A stretch of 64,000 bases of DNA from Gonatopus flavifemur (Eukaryota > Arthropoda > Insecta > Hymenoptera > Dryinidae), in NCBI GenBank assembly GCA_018340375.1, contig JAFFJZ010000006.1, positions 23,318,001 to 23,382,000 of the forward strand, in the 5' to 3' direction. The number at the start of each line of letters is the position of its first letter. Position 1 is the stretch's first letter. The position numbers and the translations under genes are program-made. The notes under the pieces are model-generated. The model was not told the origin of the DNA. It saw only the letters and a list, made by a program, of their open reading frames with translations, and did not search any database. Positions 11,101 to 21,860 of the stretch are shown here, piece by piece.

Positions 11101-12837
11101 CGTGTCGTATCAATTGGGTTCTCTGAACGACGTCGAATTCAATGACACAACAATAGACATCGATTTCAATAAATTCGAATCTAAGAAATTATATTTGAAA
11201 AGTAAAGTGATTGTCTGCGGTTCCTGTGGTATCTTCCCGGCCAATGATGGACCATATTTGTGCCAATAAAATTAAATACCTTGTTATACAGGGAAAAAAT
11301 AATTCGGCAACTGTCGGGGCTAAATTTCAATTAATTGAGAAGTTTAGTTATTGAAAAAGCCAAAGTTTCGCCCAGATATTGGGCATTTTTCAATCATGGG
11401 TTCAACGATGGAGTCTTCCACTTTGAACTTCATCTTTGTACTTTTGCCTTGAAAATGCCCAGTATCTGGCCAAAACGTTGACTTTTACAATTAAAAAAAA
11501 AGCATTGCTCGACCAATCGGATGGTTCTTCTGTCGTTCAATACTTTTTATTGTGCTACAATAAAATTTCGCATGTCCACCCTCAATGAATTTGTATAAGT
11601 GCAATGATTCGATCAATTCTCAAACCAACATCCGAATTGAAAACTTACAATGTAAATCGTTCATCTCTCCGGTGATTTAAAAAGAAATCTCAAATTCAAT
11701 CAAATACACGAATCCCTGAATGGCGAGATAGATAGGTCGATTTCTTTTCCATTGTACGAAAATATCTGTTCGAGCCCATCGAACCGTAAGGGAGGAATAA
11801 ACGAAGTTGAATTATCCGATATCGGAAACGAAAAGTCGAAAGGGGAATCGCGAATCGGAGACAGTATAGTTATCTCAGTGAGTTCACGAACGGTTTGATA
11901 TCAATTTAACGTAGCATTTCAGAGTGTAAACGCAGAGATATGCACCTTCTATTGATAGTGACAGCCTAGTTGTCATCACAAGTGCCGGGTCAATCTTTGT
12001 ACATAAAATACAACAATGCCGATACGCGAGGTCATACGCTCTTCCATTACATGGTCACCGTATGCGGTGGTACACCGTCGATATACACAACCGTCCCGCT
12101 TGTGTCTTTTCTTCGACCGATCAATAGTATCGATTCATTCAAAGTGCTTTAATCCGTGTCACGAAAATTCATCGATGTACAAAAGACGTACATCGTGTCG
12201 TGGTCGTTGATGAACGCGATACGCGAAAACAATACGGTATTCGCAATCTTCGTTCCATGAAATTCTCTTTGGATTTCCAACAGTGAAATCCCACTACGAA
12301 TGAGTGAATGTCGACTGAAGAACTTGACAATGAAATGTCTTTGATTCGATTAGCGAGAAACGCTCTCAATTGCACAATACGAATAGCGAAATTTTACTGG
12401 ATTGAATTGGGAGAGCAGGTTTTGAAATGTATCTAAAGAAGCCTGAATGGAAACTAGGAATCCCCCAGTGAGGGATAAGACAACAACCGCTGTTAATGGG
12501 GTAACCGACAAATGGATGTCTAATTTATACATCATCCAATGAATAAAATCGAATGGGAACTGACTATCGGCGCAACATTGACGAAGCTTGGTCGAGCTTT
12601 GGCAACTAAACTGTAAATCATAACACAACGTCTCGTTTCACGCTCCTATTAATTTGATTAATATTAGCCAATACTGGTTACGGTATGACAATAGAATCCC
12701 CCAACATTGGGGGATCATTGGAAAATTTGTCCACCGGACTACACTCGAGACTGCGATAAGGAACACCAAGAACCATCAAGTTTCAAGTTTAAGTTTAAGA
12801 AAATGCAACCACAGCGCGTATCATTTCATACCAACTG
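8170..12837. other. Gene-free stretch; CT and CA microsatellites
   Basis: I find no supported gene except one weak open frame at 11024-11269. A CT run lies at 9104-9121 and a CA run at 10669-10690. The longest open frame, on the minus strand at 8594-9004, is rich in Tyr, Ile, His and Cys and does not look like a protein. I see no clear inverted-repeat element here. Confidence 0.45.
11024..11269 (+). CDS. Possible small hypothetical protein (81 residues), unconfirmed
   Basis: This is an uninterrupted frame from ATG to TAA. The predicted protein is unusually well balanced for this window: charged and hydrophobic residues alternate, there are few low-complexity runs, and it ends with a CGSC pair and a final CQ. 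An AATAAA signal overlaps the stop (CCAATAAAATTAA). I do not recognise the sequence, and no signal peptide or membrane segment is evident. Frames of this length are common by chance in DNA of this composition, so this may be noise, an exon fragment or a decayed gene. No exon partner with matching splice phase was found nearby. Confidence 0.2.
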   Translation: MKFLIDGVANLQMLKGEIKLFLEKRSVSYQLGSLNDVEFNDTTIDIDFNKFESKKLYLKSKVIVCGSCGIFPANDGPYLCQ

Positions 12838-12839
12838 TA

Positions 12840-13064
12840 CACGGAAAAAATAATTTAGCTGCAGCAGCTAAGAAGCTAGCACGGACACCGACAGCCATTA
12901 AATTAGCTCCTGCAGCTAAATTTTAGCTGTTACCGCAAATAAATTAACGACAAATGCAAATTCTTTTGCTGTCACAGCTAAAATTTAGCTGCAGGAGTCA
13001 ATTTAATGGCTGTCCGTGTCCATGCTAGCTACTTAGCTGCTGCAGCTAAATTATTTTTTCCGTG
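12840..13064. mobile_element. CACGGAAAAAATAATTTAGC MITE, 225 bp (copy 1)
   Basis: The ends are CACGGAAAAAATAATTTAGC and GCTAAATTATTTTTTCCGTG, flanked by TA on both sides (12838-12839, 13065-13066). Almost the whole element folds on itself, with AGCTGCAGCAGCTAAG and GCTAGCACGGACACCGACAG paired on the two arms. Copies of exactly the same length lie at 30377-30601 and 57973-58197. Confidence 0.8.
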
Positions 13065-13205
13065 TATCATTTTAGTTGGAATAATCGAAAAATTAGTTAG
13101 TTTAATTGAAAGGAATGGTTCAATTAATTATAAAAAGTGGTTGTCGTGTTCAATCTGATCAGTTGAAATGACTGAAAATTTCTCTGAGTGCGAATATCAG
13201 ATACC

Positions 13206-13435
13206 GCACGGAAAGAAATAATTAGCTATTATTTGGATAGCTAAAAATTGACTACAGGAATTATTTTTTAGCTGTCACAGCTACTCACTTAGCGGTAGCA
13301 GCAAGAAATGTAATTGCCGCAGCGAAAATTCAACAACTAATTTATTTGGCCATCGAAATATCAACCACCGAACTCGCGCAGTTACAGCTACGATTTTCTA
13401 CTGCGGTAGCTGAGAAATAGCTACAGCTGCGCAAA
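13206..13435. repeat. Degenerate AGCTA-rich relative of the CACGGAAAAAA MITEs
   Basis: The left end CACGGAAAGAAATAATTAGC is recognisable and the interior is full of AGCTA motifs. I cannot define a right end with confidence. Confidence 0.4.
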
Positions 13436-13602
13436 AAAAGGTGCTGAAAAAATGAGTAGCTGCCACAGCTATTTCCTTTTCTTTCGTTATTCTCTTCACT
13501 TTAATTTTTGATCTTTCTCTCCATTTTAAGAATTAATTCTGCTTTTAAGTCGTTGAATCCTCGAAAAAATAAGAAAAAACTGTATCAAGTCATGAGAAAA
13601 AG

Positions 13603-13615
13603 CCCCCCCCCCCCC
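13603..13615. repeat. Homopolymer C tract (13 bases)
   Basis: A run of thirteen C bases in AT-rich surroundings. It is a likely length-polymorphic or sequencing-error site. Confidence 0.9.
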
Positions 13616-14727
13616 ACATCGTATAAAGGAATTGTGTACAGCACATTAAATGATCATTAATTTTCATTGTATACAAATGAATTCTCTTCCAAAAGCTGAT
13701 TTGAGTATAAATAATACTGATATTTTCTCCTTGTATCCTGACAATTAAATACGAAAATATAACTAAACTTCGTTCATGGAAGTTATTCCAGGAAACTTGA
13801 ACATGTACTTGCGATTGTCCGACCGTCTATTTCAGCGCAGTCACGTTGTCGCTATTGAAAGATCACAACAAAATCCAAAAGAAGAAGAGATTTTCATCAC
13901 ATCGTTCGAAGAAATAATACATCAATTCGATTCTTCGAATAATGATACCTGTCGATCGATAGATCGAACAAATTAATTTCGAAACATTCCAGTTGTTCTC
14001 GTTGTTCCGACATTGCATTGAGAGAGGGTTTAAAAAATTGATACCAGAGTCGAGTAGACCGGAATTGAATCCGATACTGAGAAGAGAAGAGCTTCGCTGA
14101 ACATTTTTCGCCGAACGATCCGATCCTTTATCGATGCGAGGGAATAAACCGAAGAAGGGGTCTCGCTCTAACTCACGCATCCCTTAGTTTTTCACGATCC
14201 TTTTAATAATTCATTTGACAATTGCCAGTGATACTAATAATATACTTGTGTACTAGTTCGACAGAAAGATACAAGGTACAACGCGTAGTCGTTAGATGCG
14301 TTCATTTATTGATCTACGTACCGCTCGACGGGCAGACTAACAATTATCGCGCTAATTATATATCGAGTGGAATAAAATGTTTTGTATAATAAATTGATCG
14401 AATCGTAACATCCTGGCCACGGTCAATCACACACGCGTCACGCGTGTTCTCTAAACGCTCGCTTTGAAATATTAATTACTCGGCTTTACATAAATACCGT
14501 GTGTTGCTTTGAGATTATAATTTTAAGGTTTCACGAGCATGGAAGAATCGCTAATTCGATTGGAAGGGGCTGGTTTGTTCTATCAATTGATTGCCAATTT
14601 CGTCAACGAATCTGGGAAAAAGAAACGTTTTGCGATAACCGATGATGTCTCATGTCTTTTACACATTTTTCTCCATCTCCCTTAAGGGGTTACACCTATT
14701 TGAATGGTCTGAAAAAAAGCCTTCTTT
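13616..14727. other. Gene-free stretch, nothing recognised
   Basis: I see neither a convincing exon nor a defined repeat. The minus-strand frame at 13863-14180 has no recognisable features. Confidence 0.4.
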
Positions 14728-15222
14728 GAGGAATTTTTTTCGTTGTAATGGAATAAATCGATGAAAATAAAATTTTGCAGGTTATACAAAATAATTTTTT
14801 TTTTCAATTCCATTCTTCAAAATGGGGGATTTACAAATACTTTCCGGGGACGTGTTTTTTTTTTTCATAATTTGCAGATTATTTATCAGAGAAGTACACA
14901 CGATTATTGGAAGATAATCATTTTTTGCAGTTTAACACAAGTTCAAAGTCAAAACTTTTTTTTTTCACCAAAAAACCCGATCTTTAAACGTTTATAAAAC
15001 ACGTAATCATCCATGAATCTTAAAAATCGTGTGTACTTCTCTGTAAAATCTATCTAAGAAGCTATACAGTTGAAATTTCAAGTCGATTGAATAAAAATTG
15101 AAAGAGTTATTTGAGAATGGAATTGAAAAAAGAATTATTCTGTATACTTTAATATATGTATAATAAACCTGCAAAATTTTTATTTCCATTGATTTATTTT
15201 ATCACAACGAAAAAAATTTCTC
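14728..15222. repeat. Inverted-repeat element, about 495 bp
   Basis: GAGGAATTTTTTTCGTTGTA at the left pairs with a right end containing CACAACGAAAAAAATTTCTC. The arms continue with ATGAAAATAAAATTTTGCAG against CTGCAAAATTTTTATTTCCAT. Non-coding. It directly abuts the GGGGATACTAGCGGCG end at 15226. Confidence 0.6.
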
Positions 15223-15814
15223 AAACAAGGGGATACTAGCGGCGTGGCAGTAGCTAAAATGTTCCTTTCAAATTACTTGAAAGTGGTGCAATGAAACCAA
15301 CCAATTTTCATTTACCTACCTGCACTGTCAGAAATATTTGCAAGTTTTTTTCAATCACGTACATGAATTCAGGTTAATACACATTTTACATTGAATTTAA
15401 TAATGCACTGAGAACAAAAAAAGAGAGCAATTCATATGAAAGTGCACAAGTTTTACATTTTCTAAGGGAATTTTCGGCGTGGTGCGAAAAAAATTGTAAA
15501 TTTTATATTCCGAAGAAAATTCAAAGACCACACGGTAAACATTACATCTTCGAAAGACAACGCAGGAAATTGAATGCAGCCACAATAAATATAACATTCT
15601 CAGCATGCAACATGGAAAATTCAACGTAGATCCAAGAAAGTTTACATTTTTCGCAGACATTACTTTGTTCAATGCGAGTAGCAGGGAAAATGTACTCTTT
15701 GCTTCGTCAGAATGTAAACTTTACATTTTTCTGTAAGGGACAATGCATCGAGAATTTGGCAATCAATTATGCTTCGATGAATGATATAAATTAAAACTAT
15801 TTTCTGAATACATT

Positions 15815-16231
15815 CTGCTAAAAATTCCCAATACAGAAAGATTCAAAACGATCAACTTTCTCTATAGTTTTCAATTAGGTTTTTGAATACGGAATTTACA
15901 ATTTTTTATCGTTCTTGAACGATAGAACTCTATCTTTCCTCATTTATCATAAAACGTGAGTGGTGTTATCGTAAAATTTTTACAAAAAAAGTACCACTTA
16001 TTTTAGAATAAATGAGTATTATTTTTCGAATAAGTGGTACTTTTTTTGTACGTATTTGCTGATAAAACCACATACATCCTGTTAAATTTTATACGACACG
16101 ATAAGGAACGATTGAAGGTTCTATCGTTTAAGAAGATTACAACACAGTAAATTCCGTATTCAAAAACCTTATTGAAAACTATAGAGAAAATTTATCGTTT
16201 TGAATGGTTCTTTATTTGGAATTTTTAGCAG
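15815..16231. repeat. Hairpin element, about 417 bp, nested
   Basis: CTGCTAAAAATTCCCAATA pairs with the right end GGAATTTTTAGCAG. The arms continue (TCTCTATAGTTTTCAATTAG / CTTATTGAAAACTATAGAGA) to a centre of AAAAAAAGTACCACTTATT and AATAAGTGGTACTTTTTTT. It is nearly fully palindromic. Confidence 0.75.
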
Positions 16232-16344
16232 GTTAGGGTGATTGAAAATCCGCGAAAGGTACTGCACGGGTATATACTGAAGAAAATCAAAAGCTTCTCC
16301 CTTTGATTATCTTGTGAAATGCCTAATTTGGTGCTGACTTCAGT

Positions 16345-18001
16345 TACCCTTACAGCAAAAATTCTGCTTTGTCTAAAAGATTCGTACTGCAATAAGGTAG
16401 ATACACGAGTACCTGACCCCGTAAAGTAACTTTGTGGTATATTTGATAATTACATACAACCCAGAATATTCACACAGAATGTGAATATTGGAAACAATTC
16501 TCAGAAATATCTCTGAAACGACCACACACATAAATATTTCCCATAACTCGTTATGATACGATTTATTATGTTTCTAAATATGAGCGAATTTGTACCTTAA
16601 CCTGACCCGGTAATTTCACTTTGTACTTAAAGCTGACCCCAGTTGCACCAGTTCTTGACACCTTATGATAAAATGGAAATGATTCATCGAGTATCCATTC
16701 TTCGTTCATAATTTGGCTGCGAAAGCAGATTAAAATAAGTTTATATCCAGATATTTCATAATTTTAAACCGAAAGTTCATTCAAATATGAGGCAAATATC
16801 TTCATTCATCGAAATTCTTGAAATCACAAAGATTTTTTATTTGAATTAGGAAGAATAATTTATATAAGTTTTATTAATAAACTGGAAAAAATCATTCAAA
16901 TTCACAACTATGTTTAAAGAATTTTTCTTTTTGAAGACATGATTCCTGTGAAACTAGAGATCATATACATATATGAATATATGATATAAATTATGTAAAT
17001 GAATATATAATAAAAATGAATGAATCAACACACTTTTAACATTCAAACAGTTTAAGAAATGAATATCTTATGGTATATCATGAGATGAGAGGGAAATTTC
17101 AAAAATTATCAGAAAATGTGAAAAATTATGAAGGAATATGAAAAAAAACATAAAACGATAACTATTGAATTTTTTGAAATATTTTTCACTGCATTAAGAA
17201 CTATATTTCTTTCAGTCAAATATAGAATGAATGGAAACTGAAATTAATTTTTGTTCAGTATATAATGACTGAACCAATTAAATAATGAAAGTTCTACAAC
17301 AGGGTCAGCTTCAAATACTTATAAATTACGATATGATTCTCAAGTTGACCCTTTGGGTCAGCTTCTAGTCCCACGACTGTGGATATTGTACTCAAACCTG
17401 ACACCCATTGAAAAAATTTATTTATGCAATTAAAGGTTATATTGTCGATGATAACTCATTTCGTAACTACACGCAAACAATATTCATAAATAATTTCAGA
17501 ACTTTCATGAAAATGTACATCAAAAAATACTAAAGAAGATCCGCTTACCCTTTACCGATTTCTTTAAGAAAATGACAGCTCGATGCGGAATCACAGAGTG
17601 TTCTTGTTTACTCGTCTCATGTCATATAATCGTTTGCACCGCTGCCACCTCGATCGGTGGTATATCGAAAACAAAACTTGCAGAATATTTCGATGCATCA
17701 AAATTTGAGAAATGATAAATATTTAGCTTAGTATATTACAATTATGCACAGAGGGTCAGCTATTTGTACAGGGTCAGGCATCGGTACATCTACCTTATAC
17801 AATATATTATGCAGCAGTTTTGGCTGTCTTTAATAAGATGTCTCAATTTCAAAAGTCTGAAAGCTGTCTTCAGATTTCTTTTAGATCTCTCCTCCAGATG
17901 CCTGAAACGAAGACGTATGCAGTGAAGACTGTCGCATAAGACATTTTCTACACATTCGGTAGAAATCTTTCAGACGAAGCAAAATCTTTGCTGCATGGGT
18001 A
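16345..18001. mobile_element. TACCC-TACAGCAAA element carrying another element
   Basis: The left end CAGCAAAAATTCTGCTTTGT and the right end ACGAAGCAAAATCTTTGCTG are complementary, and AAAGATT/AATCTTT continues the pairing. The element at 16395-17795 sits inside it close to the left arm. No open frame of transposase size. Confidence 0.55.
16395..17795. mobile_element. AGGTAGAT-ended non-autonomous element, 1.4 kb, nested
   Basis: It starts AGGTAGATACACGAGTACCT and ends AGGCATCGGTACATCTACCT, flanked by TA on both sides (16393-16394, 17796-17797). The interior repeats a CTGACCC/GGGTCAG motif (16414, 16603, 16632, 17303, 17346, 17754, 17771). No coding frame. This is the innermost layer of the nest. 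Confidence 0.6.
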
Positions 18002-18200
18002 GTGACAACTACATACGTATACTGTTTGATCTTCAGAGAAGCTACTCGTCTCTTAATTAAATGACTAACTTATTTCACTGATAACTTAAGAATTCAGCTC
18101 ATCACAGCATTATGTGAAAAGATAAATCTTGTTACTTTCTACCTGAAAAGTTTACCCGTGGAATACAACCCAAAAGTTTCCATCACCCTGTATAATAGTG

Positions 18201-18407
18201 CCCAGTGAACATTTTTCCTCCAACATTTGAAACATTCATTATGTTTTCCAAAGATGGGGAAATTCTCTCATTAGTAATCTGAGTCAATTATTTTCATTGT
18301 GAATTTCAATGATTATCAATTAGTAAATTAATAATCAGATAACACCTTGAAAGCACTTGCGATTCAAATTTTCGTGTGTTGTCATATACCCGTTCGTTGT
18401 TCACTGG
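18201..18407. repeat. CCCAGTGAACA inverted-repeat element
   Basis: The ends are CCCAGTGAACATTTTTCCTC and TTGTTCACTGG. Related ends occur at 57466-57667 and at 41390-41950. Confidence 0.45.
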
Positions 18408-19167
18408 TCACTCTATTCTATGTATAAGCGTTTATATTTTCAAATAGCCGTTAACGACCAGAAAATGTAATTTTGACAACGTCGCAATGGAATCGGTTGG
18501 TAACAACCAAACACCGTAAGATTTACCCACAAAGCTGAATACATTACAAAAGAAAAATGTAATGTTTAAAGAGTCTTTAGCATCGACAGAAAAAATGTAA
18601 ACTTTACAGTAAGAACATACGCTATTCATATTATCGTGTTCATAACGCAATATTTACATTTTTTTTATTGCTATTATTATCGTGGTAACTCTGAATCTTT
18701 CAATATGAAACTGACTATTGGAAGTAGAGAATTTGTTCGGTGACATTTCCTGAAAGAAAATGTAATTTTTCAAAATAAATACTTTACTCCTATTATTACA
18801 TCTCATGATATAAAACATTACAGATTTCTCTGCTGTATTTGCGAAAAAATTTGGTATAGAGCCAAAAATTATAAAAAAACTGTAATTTCTCTCTTTTTTT
18901 TTCTCAGTTTGTACAAAAACATGAAAAAAACATAAATTATGCTATAGTTTACATTAAATTTCATGTAAAATGTGTATGAAATTCAATTCATGCACGGATT
19001 TCAAAAAAACTTCCAGCAAATGCATTAAAATCAATGCAGAAATTTTTAACAGTGTGGTTTATGTGTCAATATAGGTCTCTAAATGGAAGTTATTAAATTT
19101 TATTGTAAAACTTTCAAATAATTCGAAAGAAACATTTTGGCTGCTACCACGCTGCTATAGTATCCTC

Positions 19168-20614
19168 CCCTGGTAAAAAAAACTAAACAAACCTAAACAA
19201 CAAATTTTTTTTATGACTACTTCCGACGTCCTAGGTGTTTTTGTCTCGGAAATTTCATAACTAAAACTAAACCTTTGATTTAGGAGTTACTTCCGGATAA
19301 AGGCAATCAACGGCTTTCCGATTGTTTCAGTATTTCATTGATCAATTCACTTAGGTGCATTTCAAGGTTTGATGAAACAAATTTTTTCCACTCACTTCCG
19401 CAATTGAGGAACTGGATTTTTTAGGTTTCGTTCCACATTTGGAAGAATAATTTATTTGAAATTCAACATCGGATTTACCAATAACTGGAGCAAAAATAAA
19501 AATGAAAATTAATTCAAACACTCGATACATTCTGTGAATTTGTGGACATCCAAATTGTTGCATTCCACTTGGAAATGAGGATAAATTCATTCCTACCTGA
19601 AGGGGATTTGAACTCTTACCGAACCTATCTACCTATAAGACCTACCTACTTAACCTCTAAGCTATCCTAACACACTGCTCCAAGGGTAAATATTGTCTCA
19701 GATATTGTACAGCTGATCGGAAGTTTGATCACGCATGCGTGATTCTGTTTCGGTTCATTTCCGTGTAGATGCAAAAAAACTGTTTCCATGCATTTCCGAT
19801 TCATTTCCGCACGAATATACTCGGGAGTAGTTACGTTTATAAAAGTAATAAAAGACCTCCAATTACTTAGGTACCAATTTGTTTAGGTTCACTTATGAAA
19901 AATCGGAAATGGAATTTTGAGAAATGTTTACGGTGTCATATGACCTGATCAACTTCCGCGGACTTCCGTTCAGACCTAAAAACACAGTTTCCATGTATTT
20001 CCGATCTATTTCCGCACAAATATACTTGAAGGTACTTACGTTTACTGACAGCGTGGATGATTTCTTATTACTCAGATACATCTTAGGTTCCAAACTGTTT
20101 AGGTGTACTTATGAAAAATCGGAAATGAAATTTTAAAAAGTGTTTACGCATACTGTGAATTAATTCACTTCCGCGACTTTACGCTGAGACCTAAAGAAAA
20201 TACTTCGGTTTATTTATGCTTTGTTTCCGCACCGATGAACTTGGGAGGAGTTATGAATAAAATGCATATAATGTCTTCCTATCACTTGGGAACATTTTAG
20301 GTTCCCATCTGCTTCCGTTCACTTGTAAAAAATCGGAAATGAAATTTTGAATAGTGTTTACGCGGTGTTTTGAATAGTGTTTAGCGAGCGGGAGAAATTT
20401 GTTTCATCAAAACTTGAAATGCACCTAAGTGAATTGATCAATGAAATACTGAAACAATCGGAAAACCGTTGATCGCCTTCATCCGGAAGTAACTCCTCCT
20501 AAATCAAAGGTTTAGTTTTAGTTATGAAATTTCCGAGATAAAAACACCTAGTAAGTCCGAAGTAGCCGTAAAAAAATTTTTTTGTTTAGGTTTGTTTAGT
20601 CTTTTTGACCAGGG
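19168..20614. mobile_element. CCCTGGT fold-back element, 1.45 kb
   Basis: The left end CCCTGGTAAAAAAAACTAAA pairs with a right end complementary to CCCTGGTCAAAAAGACTAAA. About 200 bp of each arm match (GAAATTTCCGAGA / TCTCGGAAATTTC, CACTTAGGTGCATTTCAAG and others). Between the arms are diverged direct repeats built around GAAAAATCGGAAATG and a tRNA-like sequence on the minus strand (19590-19672). No transposase. It begins exactly where the element at 15226-19165 ends. Confidence 0.65.
19590..19672 (-). pseudogene. tRNA-like sequence (Pol III A and B boxes) in a fold-back element
   Basis: Read on the minus strand, an A-box-like TAGCTTAGAGGTTAAG (19649-19664) is followed after a spacer by a B box, GAGTTCAAATCCCC (about 19602-19615). 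The length and spacing fit a tRNA with a long variable arm, but the stems are imperfect and I do not assign an anticodon. It is most likely a tRNA-derived promoter remnant. Confidence 0.55.
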
Positions 20615-21017
20615 ATCAGGTCACATGACACCGTTAACATTTGTCAAAATTTTCTTTCCGATTTTTCATAAGTACACCTGAACAGATTGGAACCTAAGAT
20701 ACAACTAAGTAATTAGAAGCCATCTACGCGGTCAGTAAACTTAACTACGCCCAAATATATCCGTGCGAAAATAAATCGGAAATGCATGGAAACAGTTTTC
20801 TTGAACCTACGCGGAAATGAACGGAACTATAGTTTAGTGCAAGTCATACGTAAGTGAACCTAAACTCTCTACGTGTGGATTGCGGAAATCGGCGGAATCA
20901 ATTATCATGTGGAAGAAAATCCCAAGTAGAAACTCCCTACATGTGTAAAATCTTCGTTCGGAAGTACTCGGAAGAGATTCTAAGTGATTTGAAAACATCT
21001 ACTTGAAAAATATTTAG
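20615..21017. repeat. Linker between two CCCTGGT palindromes, same family
   Basis: It carries the internal sequence of the fold-back family (GGAAATGCATGGAAACAGTT, CGGAAATGAACGGAACTA), which is repeated in diverged form at 21590-21840. The block 19168-21860 may be one rearranged element and not two independent insertions. Confidence 0.5.
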
Positions 21018-21860
21018 CCCTGGTCAAAAAAACTAAACAAAAAATTTTTTCACGACTACTTCCGACTTACTAGGAGTTTTTGTCTCGGAAATTTCATAAC
21101 TAAAACTAAACCTTCGATTCAGGAGTTACTTCTGGATAAAGGCAATCAACGGTTTCCCGATTGTTTCAGTATCTCATTGATCAATTCACTTAGGTGCATT
21201 TCAAGTTTTGATGAAACAAATTTCTCCCGCTCGCTAAACACTATTCAAAATTTCATTTCCGATTTTTCACAAGTGAACGGAAGCAGATGGGAACCTAAAA
21301 TGTTCCCGAGTAATAGGAAGACATTATATGCATTTTATTCATAAATCCTCCCAAGTTCATCGGTGCGGAAACAAAGCATAAATACACCGAAGTATCCTCT
21401 TTAGGTCTCAGCGTAAAGTCTCGGAAGTGAATTAATTTACAGTATACGTCAACACTTTTCAAAATTTCATTTCCGATTTTTCATAAGTGAACGGAAGCAG
21501 ATTGGAACCTAAAATGTTCCCAAGTGATAGGAAGACATTATATGCACAGCATTCATAACCGTTCCTAAACTTATTGGTTCGCAAATAGAGTGGAAGTGTA
21601 CGGCAACAGTTGTTTTACTTCCACACGGAAATAAACGGAATCACAGTATAGTCCAAATAATACCTAAGTCAACCCAAACTGCCTACGTGTGTAGTGCGGA
21701 AGCCAGCGGAATCAACTGTGAGTCGGAAAAGAATTCTAAGTGATTGGAAACTCTCTACTTGTGTCAAATCTCGGTTCCCAAGTAGTCTAAACAGATCCTA
21801 AATAATTTGAAAACATTTACTTCAAAAATACTTAGGTTTCTTTAGATTTTTTAACCAGGG
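21018..21860. mobile_element. CCCTGGT fold-back element, second unit
   Basis: It starts CCCTGGTCAAAAAAACTAAA and ends AGATTTTTTAACCAGGG. The first 200 bp nearly repeat the arm of the 19168-20614 unit. Then come two diverged copies of a block with TTCCGATTTTTCA, AGTGAACGGAAGCAGAT and GGAACCTAAAATGTTCCC (about 21255 and 21470). Non-coding. Confidence 0.6.

Larger units (their letters stand above)
15226..19165. mobile_element. Large composite element with GGGGATACTAGCGGCG ends
   Basis: The left end GGGGATACTAGCGGCGTGGC pairs with a right end complementary to GGAGGATACTATAGCAGCG. The pairing continues inward with CTAAAATGTTCCTTTCAAAT on the left and the matching ATTCGAAAGAAACATTTTGG on the right. 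Deeper arm sequence (15390-15720 and 18650-19020) is also related and repeats GAAAAATGTAAACTTTACA-like units. Most of the middle is filled by younger nested elements at 15815-16231, 16345-18001 and 18201-18407. No transposase is found. Confidence 0.5.
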
